From Rickettsiales bacterium (GTDB taxonomy: Bacteria; Pseudomonadota; Alphaproteobacteria; Methylaequorales; Methylaequoraceae): a stretch of DNA of 64,000 nt. Below are positions 20,556 through 30,777 of the stretch, one piece after another (within the stretch, counting starts at the first letter, position 1; each line of letters starts with the position of its first letter). The stretch is taken from contig NZHE01000014.1 in assembly GCA_002691145.1 (NCBI GenBank), forward strand, positions 32,434 to 96,433, written 5' to 3'. The notes beneath the pieces were generated by a model. The model did not search any database, was not told where the DNA came from, and saw nothing but the letters and a program-made list of their open reading frames with translations. The position numbers and the translations under genes are program-made.

Positions 20556-22430
20556 ATGACAAAAAATTTCTTTGGAATACCATTTTTTTTTAGATGGTTC
20601 TTGGTTCTTTCAATATGGTTTACACTGATCGTAGGTGGAACAGTTATTTGGGCTCTTTTAAATCTTCCTGAAACTGAATCAATTCAAATTACAAGGCAAC
20701 CGAGTATAACTTTTTTAGATAGAGAAGGAAGAATATTGGCTTCTTTTGGTGATATTTATGGACAATCAATCAGATTTGAACAGTTGCCAGAAAATTTAGT
20801 AAATGCAGTGATTGTCACCGAAGATAGAAGATTTTTTGAACATATTGGAATTGATTTAAAAGGAATTGCTAGAGCCTTAGTAGTAAATTTTAAAGCTGGC
20901 AAAATTGTTCAAGGCGGAAGTACAATTACGCAACAATTAGCTAAGAATCTATTTCTAACACCTGAACGTTCTCTTACTAGAAAAGTTCATGAAGCAATTT
21001 TAAGTTTGTGGCTTGAATTTAGATTTTCAAAAGAACAAATTTTCAGTATTTACCTCAATAGAGTTTATCTAGGTTCGGGAACGTATGGAGTGCAAGCTGC
21101 TTCAGAAAAATATTTTAATAAAAAAGTTGAAGATTTAAATTTGTATGAATGTGCTTTAATAGCCAGTTTATTGAAAGCTCCATCAAAATATAATCCGATC
21201 TCTAATTCAAAATTATCTGAAGAAAGAACTAAAAAGGTACTTGATAATATGGCTTTGAATGGAACGATAAAGTCAAAAGAATATGAGAGTTTTACAAAGG
21301 TTAGTAATTTTAAAAATATTTCTGAGCCCCCTAAAAGTTCAAGATATTTTGTAGACTGGTTATTACCAAGAGTAAGATCATATTTAGGTGAAATAAATGA
21401 AGATTTAATTGTAAGAACAACATTGGACATTGAATTACAGAGAAAAGCTGAGGAATCCCTATCAAAAATATCAAAGCAATTTCCTTCAGCCAATCAATCT
21501 GCAATAGTTGTTTTAGATTTAAAAGGAGGCGTACTTGCAATGGTTGGTGGACGAGATTATGGTGATTCTCAATTTAATAGAGTAACACAAGCTCAGAGAC
21601 AACCAGGTTCTGCCTTTAAACTTTTTGTTTATCTTGCCGCTTTAGAAAAAGGAATGAGTCCAGATGAAATTATTGAGGATTCAGAAATATCTATTGATAA
21701 CTGGTCACCTAAAAATTATAAAAAAGAGTTTTTAGGTGAAATTTCTATTACAGAAGCATTTTCAAAGTCAATTAATACTGTAGCTGTCAAAATTTCCGAA
21801 AAAACTGGTAGAGAAAATGTTATTCAAAAAGCTAAATCTCTGGGAATTAAGAGTAAGATACTAAATTCACCATCACTAGCATTAGGTACTTCAGAAGTTA
21901 ATCTCCTAGAACTTACAAATGCATACAATGTAATTGCAAACGGAGGTAAAGGGGTTTGGAGTTATGGAGTAAGATTAATTGAGAACCTTGATGGAGAATT
22001 ATTATATTTAAGAAGAGGATTTGGGCCTGGTAAAATTTTAGAGCCTAAAATAACACAAGATATGACTTATTTATTAACTGAAACGATTGCAAATGGAACT
22101 GGTAGAAAGGCTAAGATTGATAGACCTATTGCCGGTAAAACCGGTACTAGTCAATCTTTGAGAGATGCATGGTTTGTAGGTTTTTCGTCTTATATGGTAG
22201 CTGGAGTCTGGTTTGGAAATGATAATGATTCACCGATGAAAAAAATTACGGGTGGCAATGCTCCTGCCATATTATGGAGAGAGTTTATGCTTAAAGCTCA
22301 CAAAAATAAGCCTGTCAAAAAATTAGTCGCCAATACGTTAGTAATTAAAAAAAACAGCAGAACTTTTCAAGATTTAAAGAAAAAGAAAGAGGATAATCTA
22401 TTTGAGAAACTTATTGAAAATATGTTTTAA
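20556..22430 (+). CDS. Penicillin-binding protein 1A family (transglycosylase/transpeptidase)
   Basis: EDRRFFEHIGID, GGSTITQQLAKN, QPGSAFKLFVY, KTGTSQ. Confidence 0.94.
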   Translation: MTKNFFGIPFFFRWFLVLSIWFTLIVGGTVIWALLNLPETESIQITRQPSITFLDREGRILASFGDIYGQSIRFEQLPENLVNAVIVTEDRRFFEHIGIDLKGIARALVVNFKAGKIVQGGSTITQQLAKNLFLTPERSLTRKVHEAILSLWLEFRFSKEQIFSIYLNRVYLGSGTYGVQAASEKYFNKKVEDLNLYECALIASLLKAPSKYNPISNSKLSEERTKKVLDNMALNGTIKSKEYESFTKVSNFKNISEPPKSSRYFVDWLLPRVRSYLGEINEDLIVRTTLDIELQRKAEESLSKISKQFPSANQSAIVVLDLKGGVLAMVGGRDYGDSQFNRVTQAQRQPGSAFKLFVYLAALEKGMSPDEIIEDSEISIDNWSPKNYKKEFLGEISITEAFSKSINTVAVKISEKTGRENVIQKAKSLGIKSKILNSPSLALGTSEVNLLELTNAYNVIANGGKGVWSYGVRLIENLDGELLYLRRGFGPGKILEPKITQDMTYLLTETIANGTGRKAKIDRPIAGKTGTSQSLRDAWFVGFSSYMVAGVWFGNDNDSPMKKITGGNAPAILWREFMLKAHKNKPVKKLVANTLVIKKNSRTFQDLKKKKEDNLFEKLIENMF

Positions 22431-22431
22431 T

Positions 22432-23042
22432 TTATAAATTTTGATAAAATTTTAAAAAGTCATTTTTAAAATTGTTCCTACTAAAATGTTTTACGTATTC
22501 ATCTTTCTCATTTAAAAGATAAAAAAGAGAAGTATGGTCAATCAGATAGTCTATATCTTCTTTCGAGACCTTATGATTTCTTTTGTAAATTTTAAAATTT
22601 TTGAGTACTCTTTTTATTTGTTCTTCCGTACCAGTTAACCCAACTATATTTTTGTTAAAATTAGATAAATAGTCAGATAAGATCAATGGTTTATCACGGT
22701 TAGGGTCTAAAGTAACAAAAATCGGAAGCACAAAGGATAATATTTGTTCATTGTTATCAAGTATCCTGCTCAACTTCATTAAATCAATTGGACAAACATC
22801 TGGACAATATGTATACCCAAAATAGATGAGTTTATATTTTTTTTTTCTATAGAATTGAATTGTTTGTTGAATTGATCTACTAGAGAAAATGAACCTCCAA
22901 GCTTAATTGTTTCTGAACTTTCTGTTTGTGATTTATTGGCTAATTTGATACCCATATTAATTAGATAAAGAGAACCTAAGATTATGAAAATAAGTATCAG
23001 ATTTTTATATATATTGGGTCTAAATCTATTCATTGAGCTCAA
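22432..23042 (-). pseudogene. SCO1/SenC/PrrC family protein, reading frame interrupted at a T10/A10 tract
   Basis: Correcting +1 at 22837-22846 gives ...[32 protein letters not shown]...; both halves are open. Confidence 0.85.
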
Positions 23043-23751
23043 AGATAAAATATTTTAGATAGGTTTTTTTCGTTAAATTTTTATTTAGACTGAGGAGTTT
23101 ATTTTTATTAGTTACAAAAGAAATTTTAAAGTTATTGTTACGATTTAGCTCTTCTAGATCTTTTGATTTAAATAGTATTGTATTGTTTAACACAAAAATA
23201 ACTTTTTCCTTGTTACTTTTTTTAATTAAAAAGGCTATATCTGATATTTTACTTATTTGAAAAAAATCAAGAGTTGAATTTTTTCTTCTGTCTGTTAGAG
23301 AGAAATTACTTTTATTAAAAATATTTAATATTTCTAATGTTTGATTTAAAAAAAAACAATGAATTTTTTTTTGCTCAAAAAAGCTAATTTTTGAGTTTAA
23401 TGAACTAATAAATGGAGTAAGGTTTGAAAAAAAATAGATTATTGAGTTATTTTTCTTAAATAACTCTAATGTAACTTTTTTGAATTCTTCTTCATTTTTT
23501 ACTATTTTTAATGAGGAGGTTTTGTTTAGAAATTGTAAATCATTTATGAATTTTTTATTAAATCTGTCATCAACGAGAATATAATTAGAAGATTTTACAA
23601 TATCAATTGTCTCAATCGTTAAATCTAATATCTCATGGCCATTAATTTCAACTAAGTAAATTTTTTTTTTCAAAACGTAGTTTTCATTCAAATTATTATA
23701 TAAAATAATATATATGCAAAAGTTGAAAATATTGCCATTTTTTTTTGTCAT
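23026..23751 (-). CDS. Highly diverged CobA/CysG-like tetrapyrrole methylase homologue
   Basis: KIYLVEINGHEILDLTIETIDIVKSSNYILVDDRFNKKFI and LTDRRKNSTLDFFQI resemble the VYLVGAGPGDPELLTLKA...ADVVLYD and LTHRG..SS motifs; true start probably downstream of 23751. Confidence 0.5.
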   Translation of the reverse strand: MTKKNGNIFNFCIYIILYNNLNENYVLKKKIYLVEINGHEILDLTIETIDIVKSSNYILVDDRFNKKFINDLQFLNKTSSLKIVKNEEEFKKVTLELFKKNNSIIYFFSNLTPFISSLNSKISFFEQKKIHCFFLNQTLEILNIFNKSNFSLTDRRKNSTLDFFQISKISDIAFLIKKSNKEKVIFVLNNTILFKSKDLEELNRNNNFKISFVTNKNKLLSLNKNLTKKTYLKYFIFELNE

Positions 23752-24274
23752 AATTCTTCCTCAAAAAATTAAAGCAATTATTGAAAGCGATGTTTTTCCA
23801 GAGCTCACGTTTTACTCAGCTCTTAGAGAGGATAATTATGAGAGAGTAAAAGCTTTATTGGATTCAGGCAGTGTTAGTGTAAATGAATACGATTTTGATA
23901 AATTTACACCCTTGGCATACTCAATTAAAAATAATAATGAACAGATGTTTTTTTTACTTATAGAAAACAAAGCAAATTTAAATATGACAATTTTAAATAA
24001 AATTTCCTATTTAATTTATTCAGTCTTGATAAGTAGGGAAAATTTTGTACCACTTCTTGTTAAAAATGGTGCAAATATAAACTTTCAAGACCAAATCGGA
24101 AGAACAGCTTTGATGATTGCAGTTGAGGAAAATAACCTAAGTGCTGTTATTGAATTACTTAAATTTGACAATAATCTTGGAATTAATGACTATTCTGGAA
24201 AAACGGTTTTTGATTACGCAGAACTTTCTAGAGTTCCCCAAATAAAAAAAATTTTATCCTCTTTGAAGAATTAA
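23714..24274 (+). CDS. Exported ankyrin-repeat protein
   Basis: Signal-like N-terminus; repeats FTPLAYSIKNNNEQMFFLLIENKANLN, RTALMIAVEENNLSAVIELL. Confidence 0.8.
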   Translation: MQKLKILPFFFVIILPQKIKAIIESDVFPELTFYSALREDNYERVKALLDSGSVSVNEYDFDKFTPLAYSIKNNNEQMFFLLIENKANLNMTILNKISYLIYSVLISRENFVPLLVKNGANINFQDQIGRTALMIAVEENNLSAVIELLKFDNNLGINDYSGKTVFDYAELSRVPQIKKILSSLKN

Positions 24275-24987
24275 ACTAACTTTCTTGTATACGTAATAAA
24301 AAAAGTGTTCATTTTGAAGAAACGGTTCAACAACAAAAAGCCTCTCTTTAAATTCTTTTGTAAATTTTTTCACTATAGAGTCATATAAAAATCCGTTAAA
24401 GAGAAATATAGGATGTAGAAATATTTTGACTTCTTTTTTTTTTTAATTTCTTTGATTATTGAATTTTCATTACCGAAAGAACCAATTAGGCAACCATTAA
24501 ATTTTAAATTTTTTAATAATAATTTAGAGTAATAATATATACTACTATAAACAGATCTTTTTTTGCTAAAGCTTGATAAGAGGATTAATAAAGAACTTTC
24601 AGTATTTTTAAGTTGTGTCTTAATATGGAACTCAGTTATTGATGCAACTTTTTTGCCTAATTTTAAATTCTTAGCAACTATAATTTTTGATTTTTTTTGC
24701 TTATTAAACGTAGAAATATTATTTAATATATCTTCTTGATAATGTTTTCCTTGAAAGATTAATAACGGAATAATAATAATTTTACTAAATTTAAAATAAA
24801 TTTCAGATAAACAATCTTTTATCATGGGGCTATCTTTTTCAATGAAACAGTAGAAGATTTTATTATTAGGAAATTTTTGTTTTATCTTGTTAATAAAATT
24901 TAGAAAATCTAATTTGTAAAGCTTGCTACTTGAGCCGTGTCCACAAAAAACCAGTGCAACTTGTGACCTCAAAGTCTTATCTTTCAT
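24254..24987 (-). pseudogene. CbiX/sirohydrochlorin chelatase-like protein, reading frame interrupted at a T11/A11 tract
   Basis: VALVFCGHGSSS motif; correcting +1 at 24434-24444 restores VKIFLHPIFLFNGFLYDSIVKKF...SLILQRG*. Confidence 0.75.
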
Positions 24988-25668
24988 CTAATCAGTGATC
25001 TCTTCTAGGGTATTAATTATATTTTGAGCGGATTGATGTAGTTCTTGACTATTAAGAATTTGTTCTGAGCTAAATTCTTTTTTGAATAGTGCCAGATTGA
25101 AGTCATTTCTTGGCTGAATGTATGAGCCATCAAAAGAACCACCAATAAATAAACCTGCGTTATTTGAAAATGTATATACGTCAGCTAGTCTAACTGTACT
25201 ATCAGCAGAAAGACCCATACCCTCTGTAGCTATAGCACTTTCTATGTCAACTCCAAATTTTAATCTTTCTTTTAGAATGGATTCTAGACCTCGATATGAC
25301 ATTACAGTCATAACTAATTCCCCAGTCTTAACACCTAATTGTAATCCAAGACTAATACCTCCCATTGTATAAAAAAAAGGACCTGTCCAACTTTTTCCTT
25401 TTTTTATCATTAGGACGCCGTTGCCTCCTTTTGCTCCAAAAAAAAATCCACCCTCAATCAGCTGTGGAAAAATTAGAACTGCTTTTGCGTTTCGGAGGTA
25501 CTGTTTAAAAAATTTCAAGTTTTCATTTGACGCAACAATTTTTAAAGCTGAATTAGACGACCTAATTAAATCAGTTGCATTAATATACTTTTTATCATTT
25601 GCAAATAGATGGGAGGAAAAAAAAATCAATGAGAAGAAGAATAATATTAGTTTAATTTTTTTATACAT
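24988..25668 (-). CDS. SYLF/YSC84-like lipid-binding domain exported protein
   Basis: AKAVLIFPQLIEGGFFFGAKGGNGVL, GLQLGVKTGELVMTVMS. Confidence 0.88.
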   Translation of the reverse strand: MYKKIKLILFFFSLIFFSSHLFANDKKYINATDLIRSSNSALKIVASNENLKFFKQYLRNAKAVLIFPQLIEGGFFFGAKGGNGVLMIKKGKSWTGPFFYTMGGISLGLQLGVKTGELVMTVMSYRGLESILKERLKFGVDIESAIATEGMGLSADSTVRLADVYTFSNNAGLFIGGSFDGSYIQPRNDFNLALFKKEFSSEQILNSQELHQSAQNIINTLEEITD

Positions 25669-25732
25669 ATGTCTATAAGCTTTTTTTATTCAATACTATC
25701 TCAAATAAAGTATTATCGGTATTATTATATAA

Positions 25733-26155
25733 ATGTTTTTTAATTTAATAACTTTTTTTTTTTAATATTTAATTTCTCTTTTGTTTTCTCAGGAGAATTG
25801 TTAATAATTATAAAAAATATCAAGAATATTGATGGCTTTATGCACATTGCATTATACAATGATAAAAATAACTTTCCTAAACAAGAGGGAAAATTTTTAG
25901 GTTTGAAAAAAAAAAACTGAACTCATTTTAAATGAGGGTGCAAAAATTGAAAACTTAGCAAACGGCAAATATTCGGTAGCAATTTTTCACGATGAAAATG
26001 GCAATAACAAATTTGATTCAATCTTAGGCATTCCTTTAGAAAACTTTGGTTTTAGCAACAACCCAACTATTTATTTAGGTCCACCTTCATTTGAGGAGAC
26101 TAGTTTTTTCTTGAATGAGAAAGAGAAAAAAAAAATTGAGATATTTTTAAAATGA
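25733..26155 (+). pseudogene. DUF2141 family exported protein with two homopolymer frame breaks
   Basis: Composite MFFNLITFFFLIFNFSFVFSGELLIIIKNIKNIDGFMHIALYNDKNNFPKQEG...KKTELILNEGAKIENLANGKYSVAIFHDENGNNKFDSILGIPLENFGFSNNP; breaks at T11 25753-25763 and A11 25906-25916. Confidence 0.7.
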
Positions 26156-27102
26156 AAAAAAAAAGAATTCTTATAACAGGTGGAGCGGGTTTTCTCGGTT
26201 CTTTTCTTTGTGAAAAACTGATTAATGAAGGTAATTATGTAATTTGTTGCGATAATTTTTATACCGGTACAAAACAAAATCTCTTGAGTTTAATAGATAA
26301 TATAAATTTTGAAGTTATACGGCACGACATAACCTTTCCTCTTTATTTAGAGGTGGACCAAATTTATAATTTAGCTTGCCCGGCTTCCCCTATTCACTAT
26401 CAAAACGACCCAGTTCAGACCATAAAAACATGTGTTCATGGAGCAATCAATATGCTAGGCCTTTCAAAAAGGACTGGAGCACGAATTCTTCAAGCCTCAA
26501 CGTCTGAAATTTATGGTGACCCTGAAGTTCACCCACAAAAAGAATCTTACAAGGGTGCTGTAAGTATTAATGGCCCGAGAGCATGTTATGATGAGGGAAA
26601 AAGATGCGCTGAAACTATTTTTTGGGATTACAAAAGACAACATTCTCTGGATATAAGAGTGATAAGAATTTTTAATACTTTTGGTCCAAGAATGCAAATT
26701 AATGATGGAAGAGTTGTATCAAACTTTATAGTTCAGGCTCTAAAAAATAATGATATAACTGTCTATGGTGATGGTCATCAGACTAGGTCATTTTGTTATG
26801 TTGATGATCTAATTAAGGGGATGATTCTTATGATGAATAAAGAAAATTTTTCAGGTCCAATCAATCTTGGAAACCCAAACGAAATAACTGTAAAATATTT
26901 AGCAGAAGAAATCATAGAGTTAACAAATAGCAAATCAAGGATAGTATACAAAAAGATACCTGCAGATGACCCAAAACAGAGGTGTCCAAATATTGAAGAG
27001 GCAAAAAAAAATTTAAATTGGGAACCTAATATAGATAGGACAATTGGATTAAAGAAAACCATAGAATATTTTGATAAGTTACTAAAAATAAAAGAAATTT
27101 AA
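26152..27102 (+). CDS. NAD-dependent epimerase/dehydratase, UDP-glucuronate decarboxylase-like
   Basis: [37 protein letters not shown]. Confidence 0.9.
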   Translation: MKKKRILITGGAGFLGSFLCEKLINEGNYVICCDNFYTGTKQNLLSLIDNINFEVIRHDITFPLYLEVDQIYNLACPASPIHYQNDPVQTIKTCVHGAINMLGLSKRTGARILQASTSEIYGDPEVHPQKESYKGAVSINGPRACYDEGKRCAETIFWDYKRQHSLDIRVIRIFNTFGPRMQINDGRVVSNFIVQALKNNDITVYGDGHQTRSFCYVDDLIKGMILMMNKENFSGPINLGNPNEITVKYLAEEIIELTNSKSRIVYKKIPADDPKQRCPNIEEAKKNLNWEPNIDRTIGLKKTIEYFDKLLKIKEI

Positions 27103-27105
27103 ATT

Positions 27106-28537
27106 ATGAGACCTGATTTTTCAAAATCAAAGATCTTATGTATAGGAGATGTTATTCTTGATTCCTATGTAATAGGAGATGTAGACAGAATTTCCCCGGA
27201 AGCGCCGATACCAATTTTTAAATTTGGTTCAGAAAGATTTGTTCTCGGTGGGGCCGCAAATGTCGCTCGAAATATCATATCGGGTGGAGCCAAATGCACA
27301 CTTCTATCTGTAATTGGAAAAGATCAAGCAGGCAAAACTATAAGGAAATTAATTGGAACACACAAAAAATTAACACCGAAATTAGTGGAGGACGCTAGCA
27401 GGATTACTACAAAAAAAACAAGATTTATGTCTGGACAACAACAAATTCTCAGAGTAGACGAAGAAAAAAAAAAATGAAATTTCCAATACCATTGAAAAAA
27501 AAGTCTTCTCAACTTTTAAACAAATAATTAATGATTTCGATATCCTTGTAATTTCAGATTATGATAAAGGAATCTTAACTTCAAACATTTTACAAAAAAT
27601 AATAAATTTTTGTAACTCTAGAGATAAAACAACAATTATTGACCCCAAAAAAAAGAACTTTTTTTTGTATTCTAATGCTTCTATTATTACACCAAATTTT
27701 AAAGAGTTATTATCTGCTTCAGACGTTCTCCAAGAAAATCAAGTTTCTGAAAATAAACTTGTTGAAAAACTTTCAAAAAATCTAATAAAAAAGTTTAATT
27801 TTAAAGCGGTACTTACTACTCGAAGCTCATCAGGAATGAGTTTGATTTCAACAAAAGATGAAACTTTTCATCTATCATCAAGAGCACTTGAAGTTTATGA
27901 TGTTTCCGGTGCTGGGGATACGGTTGCAGCCTATTTATCATTAGCTCTCACTAAAGGTATGAAACTAAAAGAGGCCTGTGAAATTGCAAATACCGCTGCA
28001 GGTGTTGCTGTTGGAAAACTTGGTACTGCAAGTGTCAATTATGAAGAAGTTTTTAGAGAAAGTACTACTCAAAGTAAGTTATATAATTTAGAAGATGCTA
28101 AAAAGAAAATTTTGAGATTAAATATCAAGAAAATAGGCTTTACTAATGGTTGTTTTGACATATTACACTCCGGGCATTTAAACTATTTAAAAGAAGCAAA
28201 AAGAAATTGTGACTTCCTTATTCTTGGTTTAAATAGTGATAGTTCTATTTCAAAGCTTAAAGGGAAGGGAAGACCAATAATCAACTTAAATGAGAGAATA
28301 TTAATGCTTTCAAATTTCTCTTTTATAAATATGATAATAGTTTTTAATGACTTAACGCCTTTAAAGTTAATAAAAAGTTTAAAACCTAAAATAATTTTTA
28401 AAGGTAGAGATTATAAATTAAAAGATGTGGTAGGTTTTGAAGAATCACGTTCATGGAATGGTAAAGTCATGTTAATTAATTATGAAAAAGGAAAATCAAC
28501 ATCTAACTTAATAAAGAAAATCAAAGATGGAACTTAG
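27106..28537 (+). pseudogene. hldE: Bifunctional heptose 7-phosphate kinase/heptose 1-phosphate adenylyltransferase, reading frame interrupted at an A11 tract
   Basis: Kinase GGAANVARNI and VSGAGDTVAAYL; adenylyltransferase TNGCFDILHSGHLNYL; -1 at 27464-27474 restores EEKKNEISNTIEKKVFSTF... Confidence 0.9.
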
Positions 28538-29294
28538 TGCCGTATTATTTGAAGTAAATGGAACAATAGCAGAGAGTGAAGAATTTCACAGGTTAGCTTT
28601 TAATGAATCTTTTAAGGAATTTGGACTTGATTGGTTCTGGGATGAAGCAATTTATAAAGAACTAACTTTAATTGAGGGTGGAAAAGAAAGAATTAAACAC
28701 TACATGGAACGAGCATGGCCGGAAATGCTGAAATTTAAAAATTTATCAAGTTACATAAAATCAATACATGATTCAAAAAGTCAAATATTTGAAGATTATT
28801 TACTTAATGAGAAAATAAAAATGAGACCAGGTGTGCTTAGATTGATAAACGAACTTAAAAGCAAAAAAATAAGACTAGCTCTTGTTTCATCTACAACAGA
28901 AAAAAGTATTTTAGATTTGTTTAGAAAAGGTTTAAATATGGAACCATCTGATTGGTTTGAAGTTATAGCTCACGGTGAGTGCACGCCACATAAAAAACCG
29001 TCATCCGATATATATTTATGGACTTTAAGCCAATTAAAATTACCTGCTCAATCATGCATAGCTATTGAAAATTCACCAAGAGGTTATGAGTCTGCAGTTG
29101 GTGCAAATATAAATGTTATAGTAACACCTTCTCGATATTCAATTCAGGAGAAATTTAAAAATGCATTGATGGTTATCTCCGATTTAGGAGAACCGAAGAA
29201 GCATTTTAGATTCTTAAATCTTTCCAAAGTAAAACCTTCTTTCGTTAATTACAAACTTTTAACTGAGTTACATGATTCAAACACTAAAGAATAA
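28527..29294 (+). CDS. HAD-superfamily hydrolase, CbbY-like
   Basis: LFEVNGTIAESEEFHRLAFN, ALVSSTTE, AIENSPRGYESAVGA. Confidence 0.85.
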   Translation: MELSAVLFEVNGTIAESEEFHRLAFNESFKEFGLDWFWDEAIYKELTLIEGGKERIKHYMERAWPEMLKFKNLSSYIKSIHDSKSQIFEDYLLNEKIKMRPGVLRLINELKSKKIRLALVSSTTEKSILDLFRKGLNMEPSDWFEVIAHGECTPHKKPSSDIYLWTLSQLKLPAQSCIAIENSPRGYESAVGANINVIVTPSRYSIQEKFKNALMVISDLGEPKKHFRFLNLSKVKPSFVNYKLLTELHDSNTKE

Positions 29295-29708
29295 AAAAAT
29301 CAATAGGACCAGTTGAACCAAAAAAATTGCTACACTTGTGTTATGTAAATAATTAAATTTTTTTATTAATGATTTATCTGTTTTCATTTTATCTGAAATA
29401 TCATTTATTTTTATTGTTAAAACCTGTCTGCTAAAGACGAAACCAACTAAAATAATGATTGCTATAATCTGATTTATAAGGCTACTTTGCAAAATAAAAA
29501 ATATAATAAATAAGCTAAAGAAAATTCCCCATAAGTATAATTTAGGGAATACTAAACGTAAAAATGCTCTAGCATTTTTTTCATCTAGAACTTTAAAAAC
29601 ACTTGGAGCAATTATAACAGAGAAAAAAAGCATACTTCCAAATAAAGATGCTAGTAAAAATTTTGAAGCCATTTCACTACTATTATAAATATTTAAAAAA
29701 AAATCCAT
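29277..29708 (-). CDS. DUF4149-like integral membrane protein
   Basis: Four predicted hydrophobic helices; SMLFFSVIIAPSVFKVL. Confidence 0.6.
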   Translation of the reverse strand: MDFFLNIYNSSEMASKFLLASLFGSMLFFSVIIAPSVFKVLDEKNARAFLRLVFPKLYLWGIFFSLFIIFFILQSSLINQIIAIIILVGFVFSRQVLTIKINDISDKMKTDKSLIKKFNYLHNTSVAIFLVQLVLLIFLFFSV

Positions 29709-29736
29709 AGTCTATACTTTTTTATAATTAATGATG

Positions 29737-29752
29737 TATATATATATATATG
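29737..29752. repeat. (TA)7 dinucleotide repeat immediately preceding/forming the fxsA start
   Basis: TATATATATATATATG, ATG at 29750. Confidence 0.9.
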
Positions 29753-30160
29753 GGAATTAAATTATTATTTTTCTTGCCTTTTATTGAAATAATTTCCTTT
29801 ATCTTTTTTGGAGATATTTTAGGTTTTGCTAATACTTTACTTTTTATTCTGGTTTCTGGTATTTTGGGGTTGTGGTTATTTTTTCCCAATAGAAATTTGA
29901 GAACTCTGTCCTCTATTTCAAGAGATCCAAAGGAATGGTTAATCAGACGAATGTGTGGTATTTTGTTAATTATACCAGGATTTTGTACAGATTTAATTGG
30001 TTTATTATTTCTTATGAAACCCCTAAGATTTCTCATAACGAGATTTTTTCCAGAAGCAAATTATAATTTTGAGTTTATGAGATTTAAGACCGAAGAAATG
30101 GATATGACTAAAAAAAAAGATAAAGTAATTGATGCAGAATATAGAAATTTAGATGAATAA
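29750..30160 (+). CDS. fxsA: FxsA family membrane protein
   Basis: LPFIEIISFIFFGDILG...LLIIPGFCTDLIGLLFL. Confidence 0.85.
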   Translation: MGIKLLFFLPFIEIISFIFFGDILGFANTLLFILVSGILGLWLFFPNRNLRTLSSISRDPKEWLIRRMCGILLIIPGFCTDLIGLLFLMKPLRFLITRFFPEANYNFEFMRFKTEEMDMTKKKDKVIDAEYRNLDE

Positions 30161-30201
30161 TTATTTGATAATTCTAGTTAAAATTTAATTGATTTCTTAA
30201 A

Positions 30202-30777
30202 TTGAAAATTTATCTACTTAGACATACCACTTTAGATATTGACAACGACATTTTTTATGGACAGTCAGATGTTGATGTGAGTAAGGATTTCTATAAAGAG
30301 GTCAAAGATATAAAAAAAAAAATTAATAAAGAAGGTATAGATTTTAATAATTTAAAAGTATTTGTAAGTCCTTTGAAGAGATGTGTAAAACTCGCTGATG
30401 AGATTTTCACTGGCTATGAAAAAGATGATAGATTAAAAGAATTAGATTTTGGTGATTGGGAAATGAAAAACTTTAATCAAATTCCTGAGCTTCAGATAAA
30501 AACTTGGGAAAAGAATTTAATGAACTATCAGATACCAAATGGAGAAACCAACTCACAGTTTTTTAAAAGATTAGGCTCATTTTGTGATGACAAGATACGA
30601 GATTCAAATGATACTTTTATCGTTGCTCATGCCGGATCAATAAATTGTATTATTTCATATTTAACAGGTGTTCCTTTTCAAAAACTAATAAAAGATAATT
30701 GGAAAAGAATTAGTCATGGTTCATTATCTATGATTGAGAAACAAAAAAATTATAAAACTATGTACTTGGGGAAATAA
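30202..30777 (+). CDS. Histidine phosphatase family protein (phosphoglycerate mutase/alpha-ribazole phosphatase-like)
   Basis: KIYLLRHTT, SPLKRCVKLA, ELDFGDWE, VAHAGSIN; TTG start. Confidence 0.85.
   Translation: MKIYLLRHTTLDIDNDIFYGQSDVDVSKDFYKEVKDIKKKINKEGIDFNNLKVFVSPLKRCVKLADEIFTGYEKDDRLKELDFGDWEMKNFNQIPELQIKTWEKNLMNYQIPNGETNSQFFKRLGSFCDDKIRDSNDTFIVAHAGSINCIISYLTGVPFQKLIKDNWKRISHGSLSMIEKQKNYKTMYLGK

Noticed and set aside
21065-21540. Minus-strand ORFs opposite the PBP1A gene
   Set aside because: Shadow ORFs of conserved transglycosylase/transpeptidase coding sequence.
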